A stretch of 64,000 bases of DNA from Acidicapsa acidisoli (GTDB lineage Bacteria > Acidobacteriota > Terriglobia > Terriglobales > Acidobacteriaceae): positions 1,240,001-1,304,000 of the forward strand of contig NZ_JAGSYI010000002.1 of NCBI RefSeq assembly GCF_025685625.1, read 5' to 3'. The notes beneath the pieces were generated by a model. It was given only the letters and a program-made list of their open reading frames with translations, was not told where the DNA came from and searched no databases. The position numbers and the translations under genes were made by a program. Within the stretch, counting starts at the first letter, position 1. Each line of letters begins with the position of its first letter. This document shows, piece after piece, positions 7,323 to 15,942 of the stretch.

Positions 7323-9773
7323 TCATTCACACCTCAAAACGATCTGCGGATTGACTCTTGCTGCGCGGCGCGCCGGAAGCCAGCACGCAAATAGCGCAAC
7401 CATGGCAAGGAACAGCGGTACGAGAGTGAACGTGACAGGATCATTGCTCCGAATGCCATAGAGAACACTCGTAAATAGCTTTGAGAGGGCAAAGGCCGCA
7501 GGCAATCCAATGACTACGGCAATCGCAGCGAGCAACATACCCTGACGAAGGATCAGTTGCTGAACCTGTGCGGCCTGCGCGCCCAGCGCCATGCGTATGC
7601 CGATTTCGCGAGTACGGCGACCGACGGAATAGCTGATGACTCCGTATAGACCGACGGTTGCAAGAATCAATCCGATCGCGCCGAAGACTCCAAAAAGTGT
7701 GGCCGCAAGACGAGGCAGAAAGAATGCATCGCGCAGATGCTCCTGGATGGTTTGGATGTTATAGACGGCGATGCCCGGATCAAGAGCGCGAATCTGACTG
7801 CGCACGACGTTCACAATCTGCGCTGGATTGCCTTCGGAACGAACGAGGATACAGTACCCCATGAAGGCTGGATCGTAAGCAACGGTTTGATCCAGAGAGC
7901 GGAATAGAACAGGCCGAGTTTCTTCACCCAGCGTGCGCGACTTGATGTTACCCACCACGCCGATAATTTGATAAGTAATACCACCGCCAGACACGCTCTG
8001 ACCGATCGGATTCTCAGACCCAAATATCTTTTGCGCAAAGGCCTGGTTGACGATGGCGGACCTGAGGCCAGCCGTCTCAGCTTCGTTGGTGAAATCGCGT
8101 CCAGCGAGGCGAGGTATGCCCATGGTCTCAAAATAGCCAGGTGTGATCATGTACAACTCCACAATCGGGGCGCCTTGTGAATCTGCCGAATCAGATTTGG
8201 GCTTGACCACAGCATGGAAGCCATCACGTCGGCCGCCTCCTGTGAGCGGGACAGTATCCGTGACGACCGCGGATGTGACTCCCGGCTGGGACGCGATCTT
8301 CTCGCGGATCTGGTTGAGAAACTGCACGGTCCGCTCTGGGGAGTAGCCGTTCAAGCGCGGATCAACAGATACGCTGACTATTCCACTGGAACGAAAGCCA
8401 ATATCGATGCTCGCAGCTTGTTGCAGGCTGCGCAGAAAGAGGCCAGTAGCACTCAGAAGAACCACGCACATGGCGATCTGAATAACAATGAGCACATTGC
8501 GCAATGGAAATCGTCCGCCCGGGCGAGCAAAGGGATCCTCCCCCTTCAGCGCGTTCGAAAGCAGAGGACGAGAGGCTGCCCACGCCGGGATAACTCCGAA
8601 GAGAAAACCAGCGCCAACACTGAGCGCGAACGTATAGGCGAGGACGCGCCAATCCACGCTCAAAGTAAGATCGAGCGGCACCGGTGCGGGAAGCCGGAAT
8701 CTCGAAAGCGCCTGAGTAGCCCAGAGCGAAAGCACGATGCCAAGTACTCCGCCACCGAGAGCGAGAAGCACGGATTCGAGGATCATCTGCCGAAGTATGC
8801 GCACCCGCATTGCTCCAAGAGCGAGCCGCACCGCCATCTCCCGTTGGCGGCCGACAGTCTGTGCAAGCAGAAGATTGGCCACATTGGCGCACGCTATGCA
8901 AAGCACAAGGAGCACAACGACGCAGAGTGTCGTCAGAAAGAGCAGCACCGAGGACTTGTCGCGAGGCGGCAACGAGCCTGCCTGCTCAAAGCGGAAGTTG
9001 TTGCCCTTGTCCGTCGCAGGATAAGCAACAGCCAAGCGCCGAGCAAGTGTGTCGAGTTCCGCAGCGGCTTGCGTTCGGCTCACTCCGGGCTTGAGTCTCG
9101 CAATTACTTGCAGCCAATGCATGTTACGCAAGGCACGGTCAGACAAATTAGGGACGAGGTCGGTGACATGACCGAGCGGCACCCAAAACTCGGAATCGAG
9201 AATCAGATCAATTCCGCGAAATCCCACTGGCGCAACGCCAACGACGGTGTACGGACGGCCTGAGAGTGTTACCGGCTTGCCTGCAATTGCAGGGTCTGAG
9301 GCAAAGCGCTGCTGCCAGAGGCGATAGCTCAGCACGATGACCTGACGATCCTCTTCCTCGCGCACAAAGCCTCGGCCAAGCGTCATCGGAATCTGCAGCA
9401 CATCGAAGAAATTTGCCGACGTAGCCTGTCCCCAAACGCGTTCTGGCTCGCCGTTCCCGCCAATCGACGCAGGCACTAACTCGTTGTAAGCAGCGACTCC
9501 TGAGAATGACCGGGCCTGGTCGCGGACATCTTTGAAAAGCGGCTCAGGGAAGTTGTTGCAGCACCGGTCGCCATCATGCAGGGTATGCAAGGTGAGCAGC
9601 GATGAGGGATCTCCGACCGGCGCGGGGCGAAGAACGAACCGGCTGACCATGGAAAAGATCGTGGCGTTGGCTGCGATGCCAAGACCGATGGATACGATAA
9701 CCGCTATGGCAAATCCCGGCGACCGCGATATCCGCCGGAAGGTGTAGGCGAGGTCTTGCTGCAGGATTGTCAT
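7323..9773 (-). CDS. ADOP family permease without prefix domain
   Basis: 816 residues from the ATG at 9773, which has GGAG 7 bp upstream. The open frame extends 47 codons further, but that extension is not homologous to ADOP N-termini. It opens with LQQDLAYTFRRISRSPGF and ends ARRAARVNPQIVLRCE, so the last residues deviate from the usual MEALRxE. Both FtsX blocks are present (about residues 270-430 and 690-810). The first periplasmic domain carries a CC pair (GDRCCNNF), as does the ADOP at 21310-23859. It is convergent with the ADOP ending at 7313 (9-bp gap) and lies 121 bp downstream of the ADOP at 9895-12582, with which it is probably co-transcribed. Confidence 0.88.
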   Translation of the reverse strand: MTILQQDLAYTFRRISRSPGFAIAVIVSIGLGIAANATIFSMVSRFVLRPAPVGDPSSLLTLHTLHDGDRCCNNFPEPLFKDVRDQARSFSGVAAYNELVPASIGGNGEPERVWGQATSANFFDVLQIPMTLGRGFVREEEDRQVIVLSYRLWQQRFASDPAIAGKPVTLSGRPYTVVGVAPVGFRGIDLILDSEFWVPLGHVTDLVPNLSDRALRNMHWLQVIARLKPGVSRTQAAAELDTLARRLAVAYPATDKGNNFRFEQAGSLPPRDKSSVLLFLTTLCVVVLLVLCIACANVANLLLAQTVGRQREMAVRLALGAMRVRILRQMILESVLLALGGGVLGIVLSLWATQALSRFRLPAPVPLDLTLSVDWRVLAYTFALSVGAGFLFGVIPAWAASRPLLSNALKGEDPFARPGGRFPLRNVLIVIQIAMCVVLLSATGLFLRSLQQAASIDIGFRSSGIVSVSVDPRLNGYSPERTVQFLNQIREKIASQPGVTSAVVTDTVPLTGGGRRDGFHAVVKPKSDSADSQGAPIVELYMITPGYFETMGIPRLAGRDFTNEAETAGLRSAIVNQAFAQKIFGSENPIGQSVSGGGITYQIIGVVGNIKSRTLGEETRPVLFRSLDQTVAYDPAFMGYCILVRSEGNPAQIVNVVRSQIRALDPGIAVYNIQTIQEHLRDAFFLPRLAATLFGVFGAIGLILATVGLYGVISYSVGRRTREIGIRMALGAQAAQVQQLILRQGMLLAAIAVVIGLPAAFALSKLFTSVLYGIRSNDPVTFTLVPLFLAMVALFACWLPARRAARVNPQIVLRCE

Positions 9774-9894
9774 GGGCGCACTCCGAGATGATCGAGATAC
9801 GCCCGTGAGAGATGTTTTGTTCCGTGAAGCGAAGAGAAAATTAAGACAGAGCCAGCAATGACGCTCGCCGCCGTGGCAACCCCATCCCTGGTTG

Positions 9895-12582
9895 TTAGTT
9901 ATTGCGAAGGGCAACCATCGGGTCGATGCGCGACGCTCTTCGCGCCGGTAGATAACCCGCGATCAAAGCCACCAGTCCTAACACAAGAATCATTCCTCCG
10001 AAAGTCGCGGGATCCGTGGGAGCTGTACCAAAGAGCAGCGCGGCGATGCCTTTGGCTACTCCAACTGAAGCTGCGGTGCCAGCCGCGATGCCGATTAGCG
10101 CCAGGCGGATTGTCTTGCCAACAACTCCAAGCTGTACACGGCCAACGGATGCTCCAAGAGCCATGCGAATGCCGATCTCCTGAGTACGTTGCGTGACCGA
10201 GTACGAGATAACGCCGTAGATGCCAAGCGCGGCAAGAATCACGCCGAAAACTGCGAAAGAGACGACCAGCAGAACGAAGAATCTTCGTGGTGAGACAGCG
10301 TGGTCGACGATGGTCTGAATCATTCGAAATTCAGCAGCGGGCTGATTGGGATTCAGTTGTCGCAGCTTAGTCATCACACTTGCGGCGAGAGTCTCCGGCG
10401 GCAGCTTCGTGCGCACCACAAGTTCCGCGCCGACCGGCTTTTGTTGCAAGGAAGAGAAATACACCTGCCAACCGGGCTTTCCTTCGACATTGGCCTCGTG
10501 TACATCATCAATGACGCCGACAATGCGGAGATCCATGCCATTCATGAAGACCATACGCCCAATCGCATCCTGATTTGGAAACAGCGCTCGTGCCACAGTC
10601 TGATTGACAACGATGACTTGCTCGCCTTTTGGGTCGTCGGCCCAGGTAAAATCCCTGCCGTGAAGGCGCATACCCATTGCCTGGAAGTAACCGGGTGTAA
10701 TCATGTAGACGAAGGCTCCGGGAAGTTCACCGGGAGCATAGTGCTTTCCCTTAATCTGCGGGCTCCCCCAGCTTCGATTGCGTTCCAATGGTAGGTAATC
10801 CACGATTCCCGCCCGTTCAACTCCAGGAATCGCACCCACTTCAGCAAGTATCTGCTGAAATATGACGCTCACTTTCTCGGGAGTGCTACCGTCGTAGTCC
10901 ACTTTGATCGCTGCAGCATGGCTTGGCTCAAAGCCTAAATCGACGTCGAGCACGCGCAGAAAACTGCGCAGCAGCAGGCCCGCTCCCACCAGCAGGACAC
11001 ATGCCAGTGCGACCTCCGAGATCACCAAAAGCGATCGCATTCTTTCGTGCTTGGTACCTTCGCTCACACCCGGACCTGAGTCCTTAAGCGCCTCCTGCAC
11101 ATTGTTCCGTGAGACCTTGAGCCCAGGGACACTGCCGAACAAGACCGCCGCGAAGACTGCTATGCCGACTGTCCAGGCGAGCACTGCGCCATCTACACGC
11201 ACGCTGTTCAGCATAGGCAGCGCGATAGAACCTTGATGCGCCAGGAAATATGTAATTCCGAACGCGAGAGCCAGGCCCAGCACCGCACCAGCGCCCGAAA
11301 GCACCATGCTCTCTGTAAGCAACTGACGAAGCAGTCGAATGCGCCCAGCTCCGAGAGCCAGCCGCAGGGCAAACTCCTTGGTGCGAGTAGCCGCACGCGC
11401 CAACATCAGATTCGCAAGGTTCACACATACGATCAAGAGGATCGCGCCCACGGCGCACCATAGCACGATCAGCGGAGGCCGCAGTTTGCCGCTGACATAC
11501 TCCTTCAGAGTCATGAGCTTCATCGGGCGATCTTTGTACGCACCAAGCGATTCGGGATACTTGGGGCTGAAGTACAAACGCGGCGTGACAATGTTTGCAT
11601 CCGCCTGCGCCTGCGCCACGGTCACTGAAGGCTTGATACGGCCCACGAGCGCGAGCGTATTGCCCCATGGGCGTATTTGATCCAGAATCACCGGAGTAAA
11701 AAGATCGACTTTCGCGCCAGGAGAAAACACGGAACCGAAATCGAAATTCTCCGGCAATACTCCGACGACAGTTACAGGCGTTCCGTCCATGTCGATCGCT
11801 TTTCCTACAATCGATGGGTCCGCTGCATACTGACTGCGCCAGAAGGCATTGGAAAGCAGCGTGACGGGCCGCGCACCGATGCGGGTTTCGTCTTCCTCAA
11901 AGAGTCTGCCCATTGTCGGCTCGATACCGAGCATCTGAAAGAAGTTGCCGGTTACCATGATGCTGGTTGCGGGCTTGGGCTGACCATGACCAGTGAGTTT
12001 CACATTGTCGCTCGACGAAAATGCGAAGTAACCCGCGACATTCTGAAACGCATGATTCTGCTCACTAAACTCCTCATACGCATCCGCCGTGTAGGTCTCG
12101 CACGAAAAGCCGCATTTGCTCGCAGCAGGCGCCATCCAAAGCAACTGCTGCGGGTCGCGAAATGGAAGAGGGCGCAGCAATATGGTGTTGACCACACTGA
12201 AGACCGCGATGTTCGCTCCGATACCAAGAGCAAGAATTAATACGGCAATGATTGTAAACGAGTGCTCGCGCCGAAGAGTGCGAAGCGTGAAGATCAAATC
12301 CTGCATAAGAATGTCGAGGCCGGGCAGGCCACGGGCTTCGCGCTGAAGTTCTTTTGCTTGCATAACTCCTCCAAAACGGATCATCGCCTGGCGGCGTGCC
12401 TCTTCCGCGGACATGCCGCGGCGTACGTTTTCCTCGATCGCAAAGCCCAGGTGGGCTTCCAACTCTTCATTCAGATCGCAGTCGAGCGGTCTTTTGAGGA
12501 AGAACGCACGGAAGCGATTGAATGCGCGGCGAATTGAAGCAGGCAGTGACTTTGGTTGATCACCCGAGCGTTGATCGATCAC
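9895..12582 (-). CDS. ADOP family ABC transporter permease with N-terminal prefix domain, padR-coupled
   Basis: 895 residues from a GTG at 12582 that overlaps the stop of the preceding padR gene (GTGA), so it is translationally coupled. The prefix domain covers about residues 30-95 (CDLNEELEAHLGFAIEEN, then GMSAEEARRQAMIRFGGV). The permease starts with ILMQDLIFTLRTLRREHSF at about 110, the least canonical N-terminal ADOP motif in the window. It has two MacB-type periplasmic domains and two FtsX blocks, and ends ARRASRIDPMVALRNN. It has the same gene order as the unit at 4315-7313, on the opposite strand; the two units probably arose by duplication. Confidence 0.9.
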   Translation of the reverse strand: MIDQRSGDQPKSLPASIRRAFNRFRAFFLKRPLDCDLNEELEAHLGFAIEENVRRGMSAEEARRQAMIRFGGVMQAKELQREARGLPGLDILMQDLIFTLRTLRREHSFTIIAVLILALGIGANIAVFSVVNTILLRPLPFRDPQQLLWMAPAASKCGFSCETYTADAYEEFSEQNHAFQNVAGYFAFSSSDNVKLTGHGQPKPATSIMVTGNFFQMLGIEPTMGRLFEEDETRIGARPVTLLSNAFWRSQYAADPSIVGKAIDMDGTPVTVVGVLPENFDFGSVFSPGAKVDLFTPVILDQIRPWGNTLALVGRIKPSVTVAQAQADANIVTPRLYFSPKYPESLGAYKDRPMKLMTLKEYVSGKLRPPLIVLWCAVGAILLIVCVNLANLMLARAATRTKEFALRLALGAGRIRLLRQLLTESMVLSGAGAVLGLALAFGITYFLAHQGSIALPMLNSVRVDGAVLAWTVGIAVFAAVLFGSVPGLKVSRNNVQEALKDSGPGVSEGTKHERMRSLLVISEVALACVLLVGAGLLLRSFLRVLDVDLGFEPSHAAAIKVDYDGSTPEKVSVIFQQILAEVGAIPGVERAGIVDYLPLERNRSWGSPQIKGKHYAPGELPGAFVYMITPGYFQAMGMRLHGRDFTWADDPKGEQVIVVNQTVARALFPNQDAIGRMVFMNGMDLRIVGVIDDVHEANVEGKPGWQVYFSSLQQKPVGAELVVRTKLPPETLAASVMTKLRQLNPNQPAAEFRMIQTIVDHAVSPRRFFVLLVVSFAVFGVILAALGIYGVISYSVTQRTQEIGIRMALGASVGRVQLGVVGKTIRLALIGIAAGTAASVGVAKGIAALLFGTAPTDPATFGGMILVLGLVALIAGYLPARRASRIDPMVALRNN

Positions 12583-12932
12583 CGGTCACCGCCTTCAGCT
12601 TCCATGGTGAGCACGCGGCCCATTAAATCAGAGAGCCGCTGCCAGTAGGCCGCGTCTTTGGCCAACTGCTTTTTTCCCGCGCGCGTGATCGAGTAAAACT
12701 TGGCTTTACGATTGTTGTCAGAAACGCCCCATTCGGCGGCAATCCATCCCCGGTGCTGAAGCCGGACAAGCGATGCGTAGATGGTTCCCTGATTCAGCAA
12801 GACCGCATCATCGCTGATCTGCTCAATGCGACGGGCGATACCATACCCATGCTGCGACCCCATCACAGAAAGTGTTTGCAGAACCATCAGGTCCAGCGTT
12901 CCCTGGAGTAAATCCAACTTGGATTCCGTCAT
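12579..12932 (-). CDS. PadR family transcriptional regulator
   Basis: 117 residues from the ATG at 12932, preceded by AGGAGC 6 bp upstream. A longer frame to 13013 runs through the operator dyad and lacks a ribosome-binding site. The winged-helix features match the other PadR here almost residue for residue: LLQGTLDLMVLQTL, HGYGIARRIEQ, NQGTIYASLVRLQHRGWI, EWGVSDNNRKAKFY. The C-terminal helix (AAYWQRLSDLMGRVL) differs more. The stop overlaps the GTG of the downstream ADOP permease. Likely role: autoregulated repressor of the padR-ADOP-ADOP operon. Confidence 0.9.
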   Translation of the reverse strand: MTESKLDLLQGTLDLMVLQTLSVMGSQHGYGIARRIEQISDDAVLLNQGTIYASLVRLQHRGWIAAEWGVSDNNRKAKFYSITRAGKKQLAKDAAYWQRLSDLMGRVLTMEAEGGDR

Positions 12933-12965
12933 CCATCGCTCCTGTGCTTTGACCACACGAGTATG

Positions 12966-13000
12966 ACATATTTCCTGTGCGTATACCACAGGAAATATGT
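12966..13000 (-). promoter_or_regulatory. 14-bp inverted repeat upstream of padR (probable PadR operator)
   Basis: ACATATTTCCTGTG (12966-12979) and CACAGGAAATATGT (12987-13000) are perfect 14-bp arms separated by 7 bp. The dyad lies 34 bp before the padR start codon, where a repressor would block transcription. Its core is TTCCT-N13-AGGAA, matching both dyads before the other padR gene (4238-4299). Confidence 0.7.
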
Positions 13001-13022
13001 GACAATACCACACGAATGACTT

Positions 13023-14531
13023 TTAGATGTCGGAACGGATGGCAGTGAAGAGAGGAAGACGAAAACAGGCCTTGCATCCATGAGTATCCGTCCGATTGAT
13101 CAGTTGCACCGAACCGGAGTGGGCCAGAGCTATCTGTTGCGCAAGTACAAGACCGATGCCTGTACCATCTGGCTTTGTCGTGTAAAACGGAACAAATAGA
13201 TTACTGGCATTGGTCAAGCCCGGTCCATTATCGAGAATCGTGATCACGGCCTCGTCCTGGCCTATCTCCCAGCTTATTTCCACGCAAGGCGCAGCTTGCG
13301 ATGTCTCGGAGCTGGCACCATTGCGATTGCCGGTCATCATACTCGCGTCGGGGCTGAGCGACGCCTCGGCAGCATTGCGAACAAGATTGATGAGCGCCTG
13401 CGCAAGCTGATCGGGATCGGCCAGCAAAGACACATCCGAGGTACCCCGAACACCTACAACGAGGCGCGTTTCAAGCTTAGCCACACGTCTGACAATCGAG
13501 GCCAGCGAGACAGATTCGAGCCTTGGTGCCGGCAGTCCCATCAGTTCGCGATATGCTTGCAGAAATCTGTTCAACGACTCCGCGCGATCCTCAATCACCT
13601 CAAGCCCGCGTGCGAAATCGTCATCCACGTCAGAGTTATCCCCCCCCCCCGTCAAACGGCTGCGCAGGCTCCCCGCAATCGATTTAATCGGTGTCAGCGA
13701 ATTATTGATTTCATGCCCAAGCACGCGAATGAGCCTCTCCCACGCAAGCCGCTCCTCCTCGCGCAAAGCTTCGCTGACATCGGAGAGTACAAAGAGCGCG
13801 TGAGGAACGCCCCGCAATCGAAAGCTCGTACGCTTGACGACCCAGCGCGCCGACTGCTGCGAGTTCGACAAAGAGAGAAGATCGTTGTCTTGCGCGCGCA
13901 GCAACCGGTCGAGGTCGTGCTTGCTCGAGTTCTGTTTTGCGGCGGGTCGGCCTTCGCCTACGGGAGGCCGAAGGTTAAAAGCTCGTTCAGCTGCTGCATT
14001 CAGGAGCTTGAGTCTTCCATCCGGATCGAATGCCAGCACCGGTGACTGCATAGACTTCATCACGCGCTCAACCAGTGCCATGGCTTCCATTGCACCTACT
14101 CGCTGTGCCTGCAACATGCCAGCCAGGGCATTGATTTCCAGCGCCAGATCACCCATCGCATCGTTACGCCGCCCGCCTCGAGCACGGAACGAATAATCGT
14201 TTTCGCGCAATGCTGCGATCACGTTCGCTAGCGTCTGCAAGGGGCGAATAATGTGCTCCAGCAAAAGCGAGACGACGAACAGCCAGGCAATCACAATGGT
14301 CGGTAGAGCGATCCATTGGATCGACGCATCGACATGGTGCTCATTCAACTCAAGAGCAATCAGGCCGAGGTTCGGAATGCCCATCAGGTAAAGCCAAAGG
14401 CGAAGCCGCCGCTCAAAGCTGAGCCGTTGCCGCGAACGGCTTAAAGGAAGCCGCTTGCGCTGCGTGGCGGACGACGCGATTGGCAGATGGTCGTCGAGTT
14501 CCTGATAGGCCGGAGGGTCGTTATAGACCAT
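13023..14531 (-). CDS. NtrY/NtrB-like sensor histidine kinase
   Basis: 502 residues from the ATG at 14531, which overlaps the response-regulator stop by 11 bp; a GTG at 14561 is an alternative. There are two membrane segments (about 42-60 and 73-93), a HAMP region following RPLQTL, a PAS-like sensor domain (about 150-255) and an H-box with phospho-acceptor His273 (LGHEINNSLTPIKS). The C-terminal HATPase domain has an NLVRNAAEA N-box, a DNGPG G1 box and FVPFYTTKPDGTGIGL. It should phosphorylate the sigma-54 activator encoded immediately upstream. It is the last gene of the eleven-gene transporter array. Residues Gly295-Gly297 are encoded inside an uninterrupted run of eleven G; the present length keeps the frame open. 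Confidence 0.9.
   Translation of the reverse strand: MVYNDPPAYQELDDHLPIASSATQRKRLPLSRSRQRLSFERRLRLWLYLMGIPNLGLIALELNEHHVDASIQWIALPTIVIAWLFVVSLLLEHIIRPLQTLANVIAALRENDYSFRARGGRRNDAMGDLALEINALAGMLQAQRVGAMEAMALVERVMKSMQSPVLAFDPDGRLKLLNAAAERAFNLRPPVGEGRPAAKQNSSKHDLDRLLRAQDNDLLSLSNSQQSARWVVKRTSFRLRGVPHALFVLSDVSEALREEERLAWERLIRVLGHEINNSLTPIKSIAGSLRSRLTGGGDNSDVDDDFARGLEVIEDRAESLNRFLQAYRELMGLPAPRLESVSLASIVRRVAKLETRLVVGVRGTSDVSLLADPDQLAQALINLVRNAAEASLSPDASMMTGNRNGASSETSQAAPCVEISWEIGQDEAVITILDNGPGLTNASNLFVPFYTTKPDGTGIGLVLAQQIALAHSGSVQLINRTDTHGCKACFRLPLFTAIRSDI
13640..13650 (-). repeat. Homopolymer tract (11 G on the coding strand) inside the histidine kinase gene
   Basis: Eleven consecutive C on the + strand, read as G on the coding strand. 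The tract encodes the end of a Thr codon, three Gly codons and the first base of Asp, 22 residues after the phospho-acceptor His. A one-base gain or loss would truncate the kinase before its ATPase domain. Confidence 0.9.
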
Positions 14532-15939
14532 ATTTTTCGATACGCCGATAAAGCGCCCCACGACTGAGTCCGAGCGCTTCGGCGGCCTGGCTCACATTAC
14601 CACCGGCACGCGCTAGCGCTTTGCGAATCAGAATTGCCTCGACTGCCTCAAGGCTCATGTCGTCCATCGTCTGCGCACCTGCGACGCGCGGCGTGTGCAA
14701 TGCAAGATCGGGAGCGTCAATACGCTCGCCGCGAGCCATCAGCACGGCCCGCTCGATGGTGTGGTCGAGCTCACGGACATTCCCGGGCCACGCATACTGC
14801 AGCATCAATTGCAAAGCCGCTGGTTCGATGCCATGAATGGCGCGGCGATATCGAGTGGCATGGCGGGCAAGGAAATGGCCTGCAAGCGCGGGGATATCTT
14901 CGCGACGGTCTCGCAGCGGAGGCAGACATATCTCAACCGTATTCAGGCGAAAGAGCAAATCCTCGCGAAAGCGCCCTTCCGCACTATCCTGGCGAAGATT
15001 GGCGTTGGTCGCCGAAAGGATGCGGACATCCACCTGCTGCGTTCGCGAAGATCCGACACGCTCCAGTTCGCCGGTCTCAAGCACACGTAGAATCTTTGCC
15101 TGTTGCCGGATGGGAATGTTGGCAATTTCGTCGAGGAAAAGCGTGCCGCCATTGGCTAGTTCGAAGCGCCCGATGCGGTCGGTGCGGGCGTCGGTAAACG
15201 CGCCTTTGACGTGGCCAAAGAGTTCGCTCTCGAAGGTGCCTTCCGGCAGTGCGCCGGTATTCACTGCGACCAGCATCCGCGGTGCACGCGCCGAAAGGCG
15301 ATGAAGCAACTGTGCAATCACCTCTTTGCCCGTCCCGTGCTCGCCGGTAATGAGCACGTTGGCATCCGAAGGACCAACGCGCGACATCGTATCCAGCACC
15401 TGGCGCATCGATTCTGCAGTCGCAATGAACTCCGGAGCGCCAGGCGCGCGTAGAATGCGATTTTCCGCTTCCAGCCACTGCGTGCGTCGCTGGCTGCGAT
15501 GCAACTCCATCTGGGTCCGCAGAATACTGAGCAGACGATGATTCTCCCACGGCTTCTGAATAAAATCACTGGCGCCACGGCGCATCGCTTCCACTGCGAG
15601 ATCGATGTTGCCCCAGGCAGTCATGACGACAACGGGCAGCTGCGGATCAATCTCCTTGATGCGAACGACAAGATCCATACCCTCCTGACCGGAGGTGGTA
15701 TCCCGCGTGTAATTCAGGTCAATGAGAACGCCGTCGAAGCTCTCATGAATGAGAGCTTCGAGCAGCAGAGCGGGAGTGCGCACCATCTCCAGTTGGTAGC
15801 CCTCCGGTTTGAGCAGCAGACGAAGAGCCTCAAGGATTTGAGGCTGATCGTCGGCGATGAGAAGCTTATAGGGCTTTTCGATTCCGTCACTCGTTCTGTT
15901 ACCGCTTGCCATATTTATCGCCAGTGTTTCAGCCCGCAT
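14521..15939 (-). CDS. NtrC-family sigma-54-dependent response regulator
   Basis: 472 residues. A receiver domain (about 24-140) has acidic pocket Asp30/Asp31, phospho-acceptor Asp74 (VLIDLNYT) and a switch Thr/Lys (MTAWGN, QKPW). The AAA+ sigma-54 activation domain (about 165-390) has Walker A GEHGTGKE, a GAFTDA loop (variant of the sigma-54-contacting GAFTGA), Walker B GGTLFLDE and an arginine-finger region. A C-terminal Fis-type helix-turn-helix ends the protein (SQAAEALGLSRGALYRRIEKYGL). The start at 15939 is 3 bp after the TolC stop; a second ATG at 15912 is possible. Together with the kinase it forms a complete two-component system inside the transporter operon. A sigma-54-like promoter with tandem dyads at 33451-33552 is its probable target, giving autoregulation. 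Confidence 0.92.
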   Translation of the reverse strand: MRAETLAINMASGNRTSDGIEKPYKLLIADDQPQILEALRLLLKPEGYQLEMVRTPALLLEALIHESFDGVLIDLNYTRDTTSGQEGMDLVVRIKEIDPQLPVVVMTAWGNIDLAVEAMRRGASDFIQKPWENHRLLSILRTQMELHRSQRRTQWLEAENRILRAPGAPEFIATAESMRQVLDTMSRVGPSDANVLITGEHGTGKEVIAQLLHRLSARAPRMLVAVNTGALPEGTFESELFGHVKGAFTDARTDRIGRFELANGGTLFLDEIANIPIRQQAKILRVLETGELERVGSSRTQQVDVRILSATNANLRQDSAEGRFREDLLFRLNTVEICLPPLRDRREDIPALAGHFLARHATRYRRAIHGIEPAALQLMLQYAWPGNVRELDHTIERAVLMARGERIDAPDLALHTPRVAGAQTMDDMSLEAVEAILIRKALARAGGNVSQAAEALGLSRGALYRRIEKYGL

Positions 15940-15942
15940 CTG

